DNA of 64,000 nt from Rhytidiadelphus loreus (taxonomy: Eukaryota > Streptophyta > Bryopsida > Hypnales > Hylocomiaceae). Below, piece after piece: positions 54,340 to 64,000 of the stretch; position 1 is the first letter of the stretch, and each line of letters opens with the position of its first letter. The stretch is taken from assembly GCA_947034895.1 (NCBI GenBank), contig OX344762.1:72038981-72102980 (forward strand), in the 5' to 3' direction. The notes under the pieces were generated by a model. The model was not told where the DNA came from. It made no database searches and saw only the letters and a program-made list of their open reading frames with translations. A program made the translations under genes and the position numbers.

Positions 54340-55694
54340 AGGGGGGTATGGTGTGGGAGTGGATTTTTTGCGACAGGCGTGGGCAGTAGGTGAGGTGTTT
54401 AGAGCGACCGTGTTTTTCCCGCGCTGGCCGACTGGATCCGAGCCTCTAGTAGTGTGTGAGAGAGTTGCAGTTAGTGGAAGATGGATCCTTTGGTGTTGAC
54501 GAGAAGCAAGCGGGCATGAGAGCCGGCCCCGAGGGAGGATTGGTGTCGGCATGCAGAGATTGTTAGGATGGATCGAGTTGTTTTGACACTTTTCGTATGA
54601 CGGTCTGTAGGACCGGAGTAGGGTCGGGTTTTTTCCGGCCACTGCTCGTTGTCTGTCATCGCACCCAGTGGGTTGAGTGTGACGAGTGACGAAGGGATGG
54701 CCGTGTTAGCAGTTAGGCCCGAAGCTGTTGTGTAAGTGGTGGTTGTCACCCGCTTTTCTTTCGCACCTTGGGGCTTTCGGAATTGTATCATTTGTGAGAG
54801 TATGGGAGTGTCTCCCTGGGTCGAGGAGTAGAGAATGTAAATGGAGAGGTATTTTAGAGACCCTTGGTTAGGGGGGTTTACTGGTGTTTGATAGTGACAC
54901 CACAATGATTTAATGAATTTGTACGACTTCCCGAATGGGTTAGTTCTTGTGTCGGTACTTCTTCGTGTTTCCTTGCTCTCCTCTGCATGGACAACCTAAG
55001 TGGTTGTATGCAGGGTGCCTCAGTTTTCTGGAGTTCTGGTTTTTAAATCTTAGCAAATGTATCATTAAGTTTTGCTTGCGAGCTGTGGAGAAGATAATTT
55101 CCTTCTTTCATCCTCTACGGTTCGCTCGTGTGGCATGGCGCTAATCAGGCCAATCTCTCGACTCGTTTTACAGAAGTTCTGGAGGTCACTCACGTTATGG
55201 AGGTCACTCACGCTAGACCTAAGATTCGGTCAATCTGATGAAAATGGTTCTATGGGGGTGTATGTTGGCTCAGAAGCTCTTCGTGACAGATTGAATAAAA
55301 TTTATCTTTCCATCACCCTAATCTGTTCTCTTATCTCTAGAAAAAGTTCAATTAAAACATGCCAAAAATTGAGATTGTAGATTTCATTCGACAATTTTGC
55401 ATTTGAGCTGGGTGCGACATTGCACTTGATTTGAATGCCACTAAAAAATGCCACTTTAAAGAATTTTAGGGGGACAATTTTTTTCAGCAATATAATGATG
55501 AGGTCAACATAGATGAGAATAAGAAAATAAATTGATTAATTTCTAACAATATCATAAGAATCAACTCTTGTTTTATAATATCTATGTCTCTTCAATCTAT
55601 TTTATTATATTTTGCAAGCACTTATCATGCATATCTTTCACCTACATCACAATATAATCAACTAAATGAAGTTTTTATTCAACCTATATAACTA
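54340..55694 (+). other. GYF gene 3' flank and intergenic DNA
   Basis: GC-moderate sequence to about 54.9 kb probably includes the GYF 3' untranslated region; AATGATTTAATGAA near 54905 may be near the end of it. From about 55.25 kb the DNA is AT-rich. No gene was recognised. Confidence 0.45.
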
Positions 55695-56143
55695 CACTAA
55701 AGATGATATTTAGTGTCTTGTACACTAAATACGAAGGCATACACTAAAAGCCAATTACCCTATGAAAGTAAGTAACATTAAATGTCAATTCAAACAGTAA
55801 ATGTGAACCAGAGTTGTCATATCAGACGGAATATCACTGTTCACCGACAGAATCGGACCGATTAGGGCTAGGCGGCTGCAAACTTCAGAGCCTTGTAACT
55901 TTTGCAAAAATTCTTCAAATAAGGAAAATGAGATGTTTTTCGGCATCTACAATTTTTGTAGATGCCGAAAAACATCTCATTTTCCTTATTTGAAGAATTT
56001 TTGCAAAAGTTACAAGGCTCTGAAGTTTGCAGCCGGCACATTCAAGTCTAACACTAATTGTGGACAAGTTCAGATTTAGTGTTGTAGCTAGTAGGGGGGT
56101 AAAAACACTAAATGTCACTCAACACTAAATATCATCTTTAGTG
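55695..56143. mobile_element. Foldback MITE with CACTA...TAGTG ends and a perfect internal hairpin
   Basis: The ends CACTAAAGATGATATTTAGT (55695) and, inverted at 56143, CACTAAAGATGATATTTAGT are identical over 20 bp, and TA flanks both sides. Inside are several ACTAAATGT phrases and an inverted repeat, 55873-55952 against 55956-56035, with 80-bp arms and a 3-nt TTT loop in which I found no mismatch. There is no coding sequence. A TA target duplication would point to a Tc1/mariner-like mobiliser and a 3-bp duplication to CACTA; the flanks (CTA / TAG) do not settle it. Confidence 0.82.
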
Positions 56144-57456
56144 TAGTCCACATGAAGATATCAATCCATCCATGTCTAAGATTGTCATTTGTTTGTCACC
56201 TTTGATAAACTTGAATGCCTCCTTGGTCATGAAGTCATCCACCTTGGCATCCACCTTGGTCATGCCTTCCTTGCACTACTTTGGTTATTGAAGCAACCTT
56301 CTATGAGCCAAACATTTCATGCCCAATGGCCTCTAAAGAGATTCAACAAAAACCAGAATCTACTTCGATGCTATGCCTCTGTTCTTTATAAAATAAATAA
56401 ATGACCCCTTCCCCTTCAAAAATTGAAAAGCCAAAAAACAAACAAAAGTAAGATAATAAATTTTTTTTTGTAAAAGATGAAAATTAAAAAAAATAAAAAT
56501 ACTAAATCCGTCTTTTCTTGGTACATCTTTGGAATAGAGCACTCATCTAAATCATTTCTTGTTAGTTACAAAATTTAATCTAAAAACAATTTTACATAGA
56601 GTTTAATTTCGGCATTCCATATGAGCTTGTATGAGTCAATAAGATCTCAATTAGATAGGTCTATGTAAGACAAATCAATATAATTAGGTGTCTAATATGA
56701 GCATTTATGCATCCAAAGTAAGAAAAAACTTCCAAGTGAGAAGCTAGATATATATACAAACACTTCCCAAACAATGTAGAGTTTTTTTTAGGAGGACTAC
56801 AGAATGTGCAAGAATCAAATTTTTGTCCCACACTCCAAGAGATTCCCAGCCTCACCTATACTCATCCCAAAAACACTATACATAATGGGATCAATGAGGA
56901 TGCACGAGGTGTCTTAAGCTCACAATCTTTTGCTATCAATTTCTCTAGAAATACTCAAATCATCACATTCATGTAAAGACCTAATAATAGAGAGTAGAAA
57001 TCAAAAACTTAACTAGAAGACGATGCTTGTAAAGTATCCATTGTTTCCAGCTAGAGTGAGCTAAACAACATGTCCATCAATCTTGACATCATGTGTGTTG
57101 AGCTAGGCGGCTAGTCCTTTGATGTGAGCAACATTAGAATGAAAATAGAGCTTTGGAAGGGCTGTGAGTTCCCTATAGGTTCCGTTGGTCTAGTAGTGGT
57201 GCTCTCATGAACAAGAACTTGTACACGCCAACTGCTGATGTAATGGAAAAATTGGTGACATTCGATCGGTCATTCAAGGATTGCCACCTTTGAACAAGTT
57301 TGTACATGTCATGCTTTGCAATTAGTCCTGCAAAACTCCTATTCATTAGACCCATCCTTGAGATGGTGAGATCCATTTCGATCCTGTTAGAGTATCAGAA
57401 CTTCAAGGCACATTGTTTGAGGTTTTTGGTGTGGTTTTTGGTGAGGGTTTTGCTTC
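56144..57456. other. AT-rich intergenic DNA
   Basis: No feature was recognised. A 67-codon minus-strand frame at 57173-57376 has plausible composition (…LIAKHDMYKLVQRWQS…) but no family match; it may belong with the unrecognised coding-like sequence that follows. Confidence 0.4.
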
Positions 57457-57936
57457 TTGAATTTATTTTCGCTTCACTATCGATTTTCTGACACCCTATT
57501 TGTTATGATTCTTTCATTTTCTATTTGGATTTTTATATGTACCTCAATGTTGCTACTTGCCATTCATATTCTTGTCATCTCAATGAAGCTACGGTGCACG
57601 ATTGATTATGTTTTCACCTACAATACAAGAAATGAAGAAGGAAATTACATTCCTACCAAAATTAGCATTGACTTTTGGATTACGTTGCAACCGGAAAAGA
57701 GAGGTGGCCATGCTCGAGATGCTGCCAAGAATGGTGGAATTGCACGTTTTCTTGGAGTCTACAAAGCTAAAGTGTTAAAGTTTGATGTCGTTGAAGGCTC
57801 CAATGTCATCTCCAAGGTTCTAATGCAACATTCATATATGCACCACCAACTTCAATTGCCACCATCTCAAGCATTGGAGGAGAGATGTAATTGTAAGCAT
57901 TGTTTGATCCATGGATTCCAAATAATGCTCACTTAG
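57457..57936 (+). CDS. Unrecognised open frame, possibly an exon or a decayed gene
   Basis: I do not recognise this protein. Of 159 codons, the first 45 are hydrophobic and AT-driven. From about codon 50 the composition becomes protein-like and polar, with GNYIPTKISIDFWITLQPEK, then HARDAAKNGGIARFLG and a terminal Cys-x-Cys-x2-Cys-like CNCKHC. Codon use is AT-rich, unlike the five real genes. It could be one exon of an AT-rich gene, a transposon fragment, or a pseudogene. Confidence 0.22.
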   Translation: MNLFSLHYRFSDTLFVMILSFSIWIFICTSMLLLAIHILVISMKLRCTIDYVFTYNTRNEEGNYIPTKISIDFWITLQPEKRGGHARDAAKNGGIARFLGVYKAKVLKFDVVEGSNVISKVLMQHSYMHHQLQLPPSQALEERCNCKHCLIHGFQIMLT

Positions 57937-60708
57937 CAGAGATAGGGTTTCCTTACTTTTGTATGCACAACTACTACACAATTTGTAGTGTTCTCAACAA
58001 TGGTCCGACGTTGTTTAATTTGGAGTCTGGAGCTCATTGCCATCACTTCAATTGCACCTTCTATTTGTTTTTGACAATAAAGTTGGAGATGTACTTGAAT
58101 TCTGTGAAGTTTTAACAATTCAGACAATGGCTCTCTATGTAGTTTCTTCAATCTCATTATGTAGCTTACTTTCTTCTGCTCTAGGTACAGTTTCTATTGT
58201 CCTTCTTTATGAAAATGGTATGCATCATGTAACTTTCTTATTCTTCCTACAATATAGAAAATTAAGATCATAAGTGCTAAGATCATTGGTTTGAAATATG
58301 ACTTTTACAGTTGGCTCAAGCTACAACAAACACTTAAAAATGTGTTACTAAAATTAAAGTGAACATTTTGGAATTTCACGTTGCCTATAGAACATCGTGA
58401 ATTTTATTGGAAAGAACATTTGCTAAATCTTAGAACATTTTAGAACATTGTTCCATCCCTCCAACAGACTAATAACTGGCTAGGTTGTTCAGCTTCTTGT
58501 TAGCATGTCATAGACATTTGGAGTAGTACACAACAACTATGAACATGGGATTCTCAAATTCCAGAGAGTATGAAAAAGAAAGCAACATGCAATGAAATAG
58601 ACCTGATGTTGTCCTTTCTAATTTAGTCAACCAACTTGTTTCTTAAATTGTTTTTTTCTACATCTCTTATACCCTTGTGAGCCTTCTAAAAAGTCAAACC
58701 TTTTCTCAACAAGGGTAGGGTTCTAATCTAAGCAAGACTATGCCCAAAAAATCTAAAAATTCCTTCTGCTCTAAAACATATTTGATCTGCCATTTGAACT
58801 TGGTTACAAAAAACTTCAATCCACCCTATCCGCATGTTATGATTGTGCACTTGCTGCATTTCAATGACATAGACAAATTCGATAAAACTTGATTTGCCTA
58901 TTTGTTGTGAAGTCTACCGGAAATGTGCATCATATGCCACACAAACCAAATAGAGTGATTTTCCGCTAGTTCTTGCAATGAATTGCAAGTGCTGTTCAAT
59001 TACTAGACTTAATGTTATATGATTTTCATGTGCAGTGCTATGCCTTCTGTGCAAATCTGTATTTGTCGCCATATGAAGATTGGATTGGCATCATGAGTAT
59101 TATTGGAGTAATTTGGGTGGTACATGCTGACATCAGAGAAGCTCAAAGAGGTACGTGAACCCATAAAGAGCTTTTGGACGTCAGTGTTTTCTTCTCCAAT
59201 GCATTGTACATACCAGGGAATAGACAAATATCATTTGGTTCTTTAAAAAAACTCCCTTTATTGAGTTTCGATAGTGATACTGATTTTGTATAAGAGCTGA
59301 CTTCCTAGCAGCTATGCAACCAAACACTACATTTAGAGCAACACATCTCCAATGATTCATGCCTATTTACGTTATCATGGACTTGTTTTCTACTTCCCGA
59401 TTCTGCAAGACACCTACTTTATTTGTTTCCAAGGATATTTCTGATGAGTGTTTTACCTCTATCATGGATGACAGTTGGGACATTAAATTCACTACTAGAG
59501 CTAATATTATCAAATGTGTAGCCTCAAGGCAATCAGTCATCTTCAAATTCTATGTTGGAAGATCTATTCTATATGATAATTTCTTCTACAATAGGCAACG
59601 CCTAACTGGGAAGACATTGACCACTTGTATTTTTTGATATAGTGAGACTTGAATGTAAAGTGCTACATCAAGAAGAAAAAATAGTATTGGATATGGGTTT
59701 GAATTGAACCTTATATATTGTTTGACAAGAATTACAAGTGGTACAGGGTTTGGACTTTTCCACCAAGTTCACCTTTGGGATTGTGGAGAATGGAATCTTC
59801 ATTGAAAAAATAACTCTTTGTCAAATTTCCAAAGGCACTGTACATAGCATTTCCTCATCTTACTAGCAAAATAATAATTTCATCGGCGTGCTGAAATTAG
59901 GGAGTACGTGATGGATGTTGCTATAAGACTGATTTTTGTATGTATGTGCACGCAGACTAAAGTTGTGGTTTACAATGACTAAGATCTTCATGCTTTGACT
60001 TCTAGCAAAAAATCATCGATTCTTATTTCAAAACTAGAATGTGTATTTCATTAAAGTGGCACAATTTTGGTGCCAAAACTTGTGACATATATTCATAATG
60101 CTTTAAAATCTAGGATTAGTATGCATTTATATTTTAGAGAAGGTGTTTTGTTCTTATTGGTGCCAGTGAAAGTCTTTGAAAACTACCTATTTAACAAAAT
60201 TGTTGTTATCCTTAAAACTCTACTTGTTGTACTCTTGTCTCTATAGTCTATAGGATTTGTGAAGTAGGAATCAAAAGTTTTTATTTATAAAGGTCTTACA
60301 AAACAACAAGACCAAGGGGGCTTCATCCACAAACTCCACTTTGAAAGTACTGAACACAAAGCTCACACTTAGAATGTTAGGTTTTCCATTTACAATTGTC
60401 TAGATTACAAATTAACCATTTAATTTGATCTTGGGTCACTTTAATTCTCAATAAGGTTGAATGTTGCATGAATCTAAGGTTACAATCTCACCTTCACCAT
60501 GTAAGAATCTAACCAATTCTTAAGAAGATGGACAATACTAAGATGGACAATATTATTGTCTCCAGTGCTTTACTATTGTAAAAGATTGTATAGGTTGTAC
60601 AATTCACAAAGGCAATTTCCATAGAATTTTAAGGAGTAACACAATTGTGTGCTCTTGTAGGTGAGCAATTGGAAGGAGGGAAAAAAAAAGTAGTCGACAT
60701 CACTCTAC
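57937..60708. other. AT-rich intergenic DNA with weak coding-like segments
   Basis: A 92-codon + frame at 59359-59637 (…FVSKDISDECFTSIMDDSWD…) has a protein-like composition but no recognised domain. It may be a fragment of the same unknown gene or element as the frame at 57.5-57.9 kb. Nothing else was recognised. Confidence 0.35.
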
Positions 60709-60712
60709 TTAA

Positions 60713-61632
60713 CCCCTAAAGTCCCATTGTCCCCTCGGGGGACAATTAGGAATTTGGGCAAGTTCCTATGGGCTGAAATTTTACCCTAATTTTTTGAAAC
60801 TTTTTTTGAAGATAGAAAAGTTGATAAGCTTTGTGGGAATATAATTTTTATTTCAATCGGTGCTCGGAAGCAAAAGTTATACCACAAAAAAGCCTAGAAC
60901 TAAACTCGGCGGGCAGCACAAAAAATATTGGAAAAATTCAAAATAAATTTTCTTAAATTTCTTTTCTCAAAGATTGTGTTTTTGTCCACATCTGAAGCTT
61001 TGATTCATTCCATTTTGATTAGTGATGTGAAAGTTATGAACAATCTTATTTTTCGGGCAATCTAAGCATCTTTTTGAAAAATAACTTATAGGATTCATTT
61101 CAAAATGTAATTTTCAAGTTTTTTCAAATTTTAATTTTTGAAAAGGTTAAATTTGCTTGTTAGAACAATCTCACCGTTGGGATTATTGTATTTCAATCCC
61201 ATCTAAGAGCTATTAACAATTTAGTTTTTCTTTCAATCTTGGACCTACTTCTACTTGACAATTTTTTGAAGTATGAAAATCAAGTTTTTATTTTTTGAAT
61301 ATTTTTTTCCTAGATTCCCAACTCAATTTTTCAACACAATAAATTTTAAAATCAAATTCTATAATGCACATTTTTTCCAGAAATAGAGATCAAAGTCATC
61401 TGAAATTGCAGTCTAGTGTTCAAAAAAACTTGTTTTTTCAACTTTGAATGCTCCTATCTCTCAATCTGTACGGTCAAACTTCATGAAATTTTTACCACAT
61501 AATCTCAAACAAGTAAAGTTCAAGATCCTATGGTTTAGTTCCGAAAAAAAAAATTATTTTTTTGGACAAACACAGTAGAAATGGCAGTTTTGAGTGTTTT
61601 TTGATAGAAAAATGACCTTGGAATTTTAAGGG
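60713..61632. mobile_element. TTAA-flanked piggyBac-like MITE, family A copy 3
   Basis: The 920-bp element has exact TTAA at 60709-60712 and 61633-61636. The left end is CCCCTAAAGTCCCATTGTCC and the inverted right end CCCTTAAAATTCCAAGGTCA. The same GTCCCCTCGGGGGAC palindrome as in copy 2 lies inside the left end. It is essentially collinear with the copy at 39963-40883, including GAAGCTTTGATTCATTCCAT and GATCCTATGGTT near the right end. Confidence 0.87.
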
Positions 61633-62279
61633 TTAAGGTCCTTCAAGTTGTCCCTGAATTATAATAGGTTAGATTCACTTATCTCTTTTTGTTCTTTTTC
61701 ATTCGCTTACATGAGTTGTATTTTGTATCCAGCGACTCTCTATACAAGTGTATTGGGTTCACCATGCTTTTCTATGTTCCGTTGCACTGGAATTCACTAT
61801 TGCTTCTCGTCTTTCTGACTAGCTCCTGTATTTCTAGATTTTTTTCCTCCTCATTTTCATGTTCCTTGTTGTAGAATCTATGCTGCACAATTCTGTACCA
61901 ATGCTCAAAGGTTTGGAAGATGGGGCTTATTTTGTGAATACACTACAACAACGGCAGTGTTTTATGATTGCAAAAATATGACTGAGGATGACTGGCGACT
62001 ACTCGTAGTCATATTCTTAGAGGTCAATACCTTGGAGAGAAATATGACTGCAAAATATGACTGCCAGTTGTTTTGGGGCCTTGTACTTCACGGGTGTATA
62101 TTATACATTCGTTGGAAACACCAAAGTATTTCATAGGAACGGTAGGGAACTCATTTGAGAACATTGAGTTATATTATTAGTCATATTTTCGTGGTAGTAA
62201 CATTTTTTTGTTTTTGGGCAACCTAAGAAAAACATGGGCAATCAAAAAAAATATAGACAAGCTATTGTTTAAAATTTTG

Positions 62280-62420
62280 AAACCTAATCACCACTTTTTA
62301 AGGGTTTTGAAATCGTAGCCGTCATTTTTTTAGGATTTTGAAACCCTAACCACCACTTTTTAGGGTTTTGAAACCCTAGCCATCATTTTTTTAGGGTTTT
62401 GAAATCCTAGCCACTATTTC
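62280..62420. repeat. Short tandem repeat with TTTAGGGTTTTGAAACCCTA units
   Basis: Four to five units of about 31-36 bp alternate CACCACTTTTTAGGGTTTTG and AAACCCTAGCCATCATTTTT. The TTTAGGG motif matches plant telomere repeats by sequence only; it is not in a telomeric array. Confidence 0.7.
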
Positions 62421-62467
62421 TTTTTACTCTTCTTCCTTACCTTTTGTTGTCTTTTGTCTCTTGTCTC

Positions 62468-62900
62468 TTGGAATTCACTCTTGTTTCTTAGTTGTTGTGT
62501 TTTGTTGCATTTTGAGTTCACTTTTGTTTCTTAATTATTGTATTTTGTTGCATTTTGAGTTCACTTTTGTTTCTTAATTATTGTATTTTGTTGCATTTTG
62601 AGTTCACTTTTGTTTCTTAATTATTGTGTTTTGTTGCATCTTGAGTTCACTCTTGTTTCTTAGTTGTTGTATTTTGTTGCATCTTGAGTTCACTCTTGTT
62701 TCTTAGTTGTTGTATTTTGTTGCATCTTGAGTTCACTCTTGTTTCTTAGTTGTTGTATTTTGTTGCATCTTGAGTTCACTCTTGTTTCTTAGTTGTTGTA
62801 TTTTGTTGCATCTTGAATTCACTATTCCTTCTTAGTTGTTGTCTTTTGTTGCATCTTGAGTTACTCTTACTTCTTAGAGTTGTTGTCTTTTGTTGCATCT
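62468..62900. repeat. 43-bp minisatellite
   Basis: Ten head-to-tail units start at 62468, 62512, 62555, 62598, 62641, 62684, 62727, 62770, 62813 and about 62855, spaced 43 bp. The unit is TTGAGTTCACTCTTGTTTCT followed by TAGTTGTTGTATTTTGTTGC and three bases. Degenerate T-rich sequence of the same style continues to about 63.2 kb. The array lies inside the CACTA-like element. Confidence 0.9.
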
Positions 62901-64000
62901 TTATTCTTGTTTCTTGTTTTTTTCTTCTTGCATCTTAATTCTTTCTTCTTCTTATTTCTTATTTCTTACTTTTAGTTCTCTCTTTTTGTTTCTTGTTTCT
63001 TTTTGTTGCATCTTAACTTTTTGTTGTTGTTTCTTGTTACCTCTTAGTAGTTGCTCCTTATTGTTTCTTGTGCATCTTCACTTATATTTGTTGTTATCTT
63101 TTAGTACTTGTTGCTTTTTTTCTTCTTATTTCTTGCGTCACCATTGTTTTTCTTCTTACCCTAAATTGGTATTACATATTTTCTATTGTCGTAAACTTTT
63201 GAAGATTGAGCTTTGTTGTATGTTCATTAAAAATTAACCTCCTATTTCTTTAATTGTATATGCAGGCAACAAAATTGGAACAAAGTTGTTGGAGGCTACT
63301 TGCAATTCACTTCATATTATTGTAAGAAATATAGTCTCTATTGACTTGTGTAAATAATTCATTGTGATACAAATATTTTGTATTTGTGACTAATAAATTA
63401 TAAATGTCATTGAAAGGAGTCACATTCCTTCTTATATATTTCCTCTCCAATATAATTGTTTCTTGTATATCTTTAAAATCATATGTATTTGTTTTTAACT
63501 ACACAAAATCTTTTATTCAATTGTTAAATCATTTTAATATATGATTGCAAATATGCTTAGGTATCCTACAACCATTGTATGATTTGTTCAATTTATAGTT
63601 CAAAATACATATCAATAAAAAAATGACTACTTGGAGTCATAAAATGATTATAATAATTTCCAAAAAATGACTAGGTGCTCTTAATGTGACTGAAAAATAT
63701 GATTGAGAAGAGTCGTTTTACAAATCATCAAAAAATATGACTCACCACAGTCATATTCCATAATAACAAAAAATATGACTAACCACAGTCATATTCCATG
63801 TCATCAAAAAATATGACTGAACGCAGTCATATTCTACATAGGATTTTTTCATTTACCCGGGCAGCTCAAGAAAAAGTCAAAGAAAGTCAAAATATACGCC
63901 TTGTTGGCATACTATGGCTAATTATGGATATTTATATCCCTCAACTTATATGACTGCCAATATGACTGATGTCTGAAGCGACTGCTTCTAAACGACTCCA

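Larger units (their letters stand above)
61941..64000. mobile_element. CACTA-like transposon, left part, continuing past the window
   Basis: It starts CACTACAACAACGGCAGTGT at 61941. The subterminal DNA carries many ATATGACTG / CAGTCATAT motifs in both orientations (61970-62070 and again 63640-63970). Near 63740-63830 three units of about 40 bp each pair AATATGACT with AGTCATATT. A CACTACAACAA start and a subterminal motif array are typical of plant CACTA elements. The right end (expected ...TTGTTGTAGTG) is not seen before 64000. No transposase was recognised. Confidence 0.7.

Noticed and set aside
62280..62420. Interstitial telomere array
   Set aside because: TTTAGGG occurs only once per 31-36-bp unit and in both orientations; it is a local repeat, not a telomeric tract.
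62890..63237. 115-codon hydrophobic frame suggesting a membrane protein
   Set aside because: It is the translation of a T/C-rich degenerate repeat; composition alone explains the Leu/Ser/Phe content.

Overview
This is nuclear DNA of a land plant. All five recognisable genes are spliced, with GT-AG introns, and belong to plant families: a LOB-domain (LBD) transcription factor, an aldo-keto reductase, a membrane-anchored GH9 cellulase of the KORRIGAN type, a RAP-domain organelle RNA protein, and a very large GYF-domain protein of the EXA1 type. Exons are GC-rich, while the DNA between genes is strongly AT-rich and full of small DNA transposons. This contrast and the divergence from angiosperm homologues suggest a non-seed plant (bryophyte, lycophyte or fern grade), but the species cannot be fixed from the sequence.

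Layout. 0.3-5.3 kb: two-exon LBD gene (+) with a 4.2-kb intron that carries decayed tandem copies of its own 3' splice junction. 5.3-15.8 kb: no gene; a hAT-like MITE, a Stowaway-like MITE and two TTAA-flanked elements. 15.8-18.7 kb: six-exon aldo-keto reductase (-) with a foldback element in an intron. 18.7-21.8 kb: pyrimidine-rich minisatellite and AT-rich DNA. 21.8-26.4 kb: six-exon KORRIGAN-type cellulase (-), with a tandem repeat just upstream of its ATG. 26.8-33 kb: mostly empty, with a small MITE and an unexplained GC-richer patch. 33.1-35.3 kb: RAP-domain gene (-), probably with a 19-nt microexon. 37.5-42.6 kb: an array of nested palindromes followed by a 4.4-kb CACTA-type element with an exact 3-bp target duplication, itself invaded by a TTAA element. 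43.4-54.3 kb: 15-exon GYF gene (+), 2,171 codons. 54.3-64 kb: no recognised gene; a MITE holding a perfect 80-bp-stem hairpin, a third copy of the TTAA element, and the left part of a second CACTA-like element that runs off the window.

The genes do not form a pathway; they are independent housekeeping or developmental genes. The most unusual content is the mobile DNA: a family of 0.6-0.9-kb elements with CCCC(T/A)AAAG ends and TTAA flanks (the signature of piggyBac-like transposons, which are scarcely known in land plants), the perfect hairpin, and the nested CACTA structure with protein remnants resembling KDZ-type transposases. All exon models were read by eye from the sequence; every exon joins in frame, and summed lengths are multiples of three. 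No transcript evidence was available.
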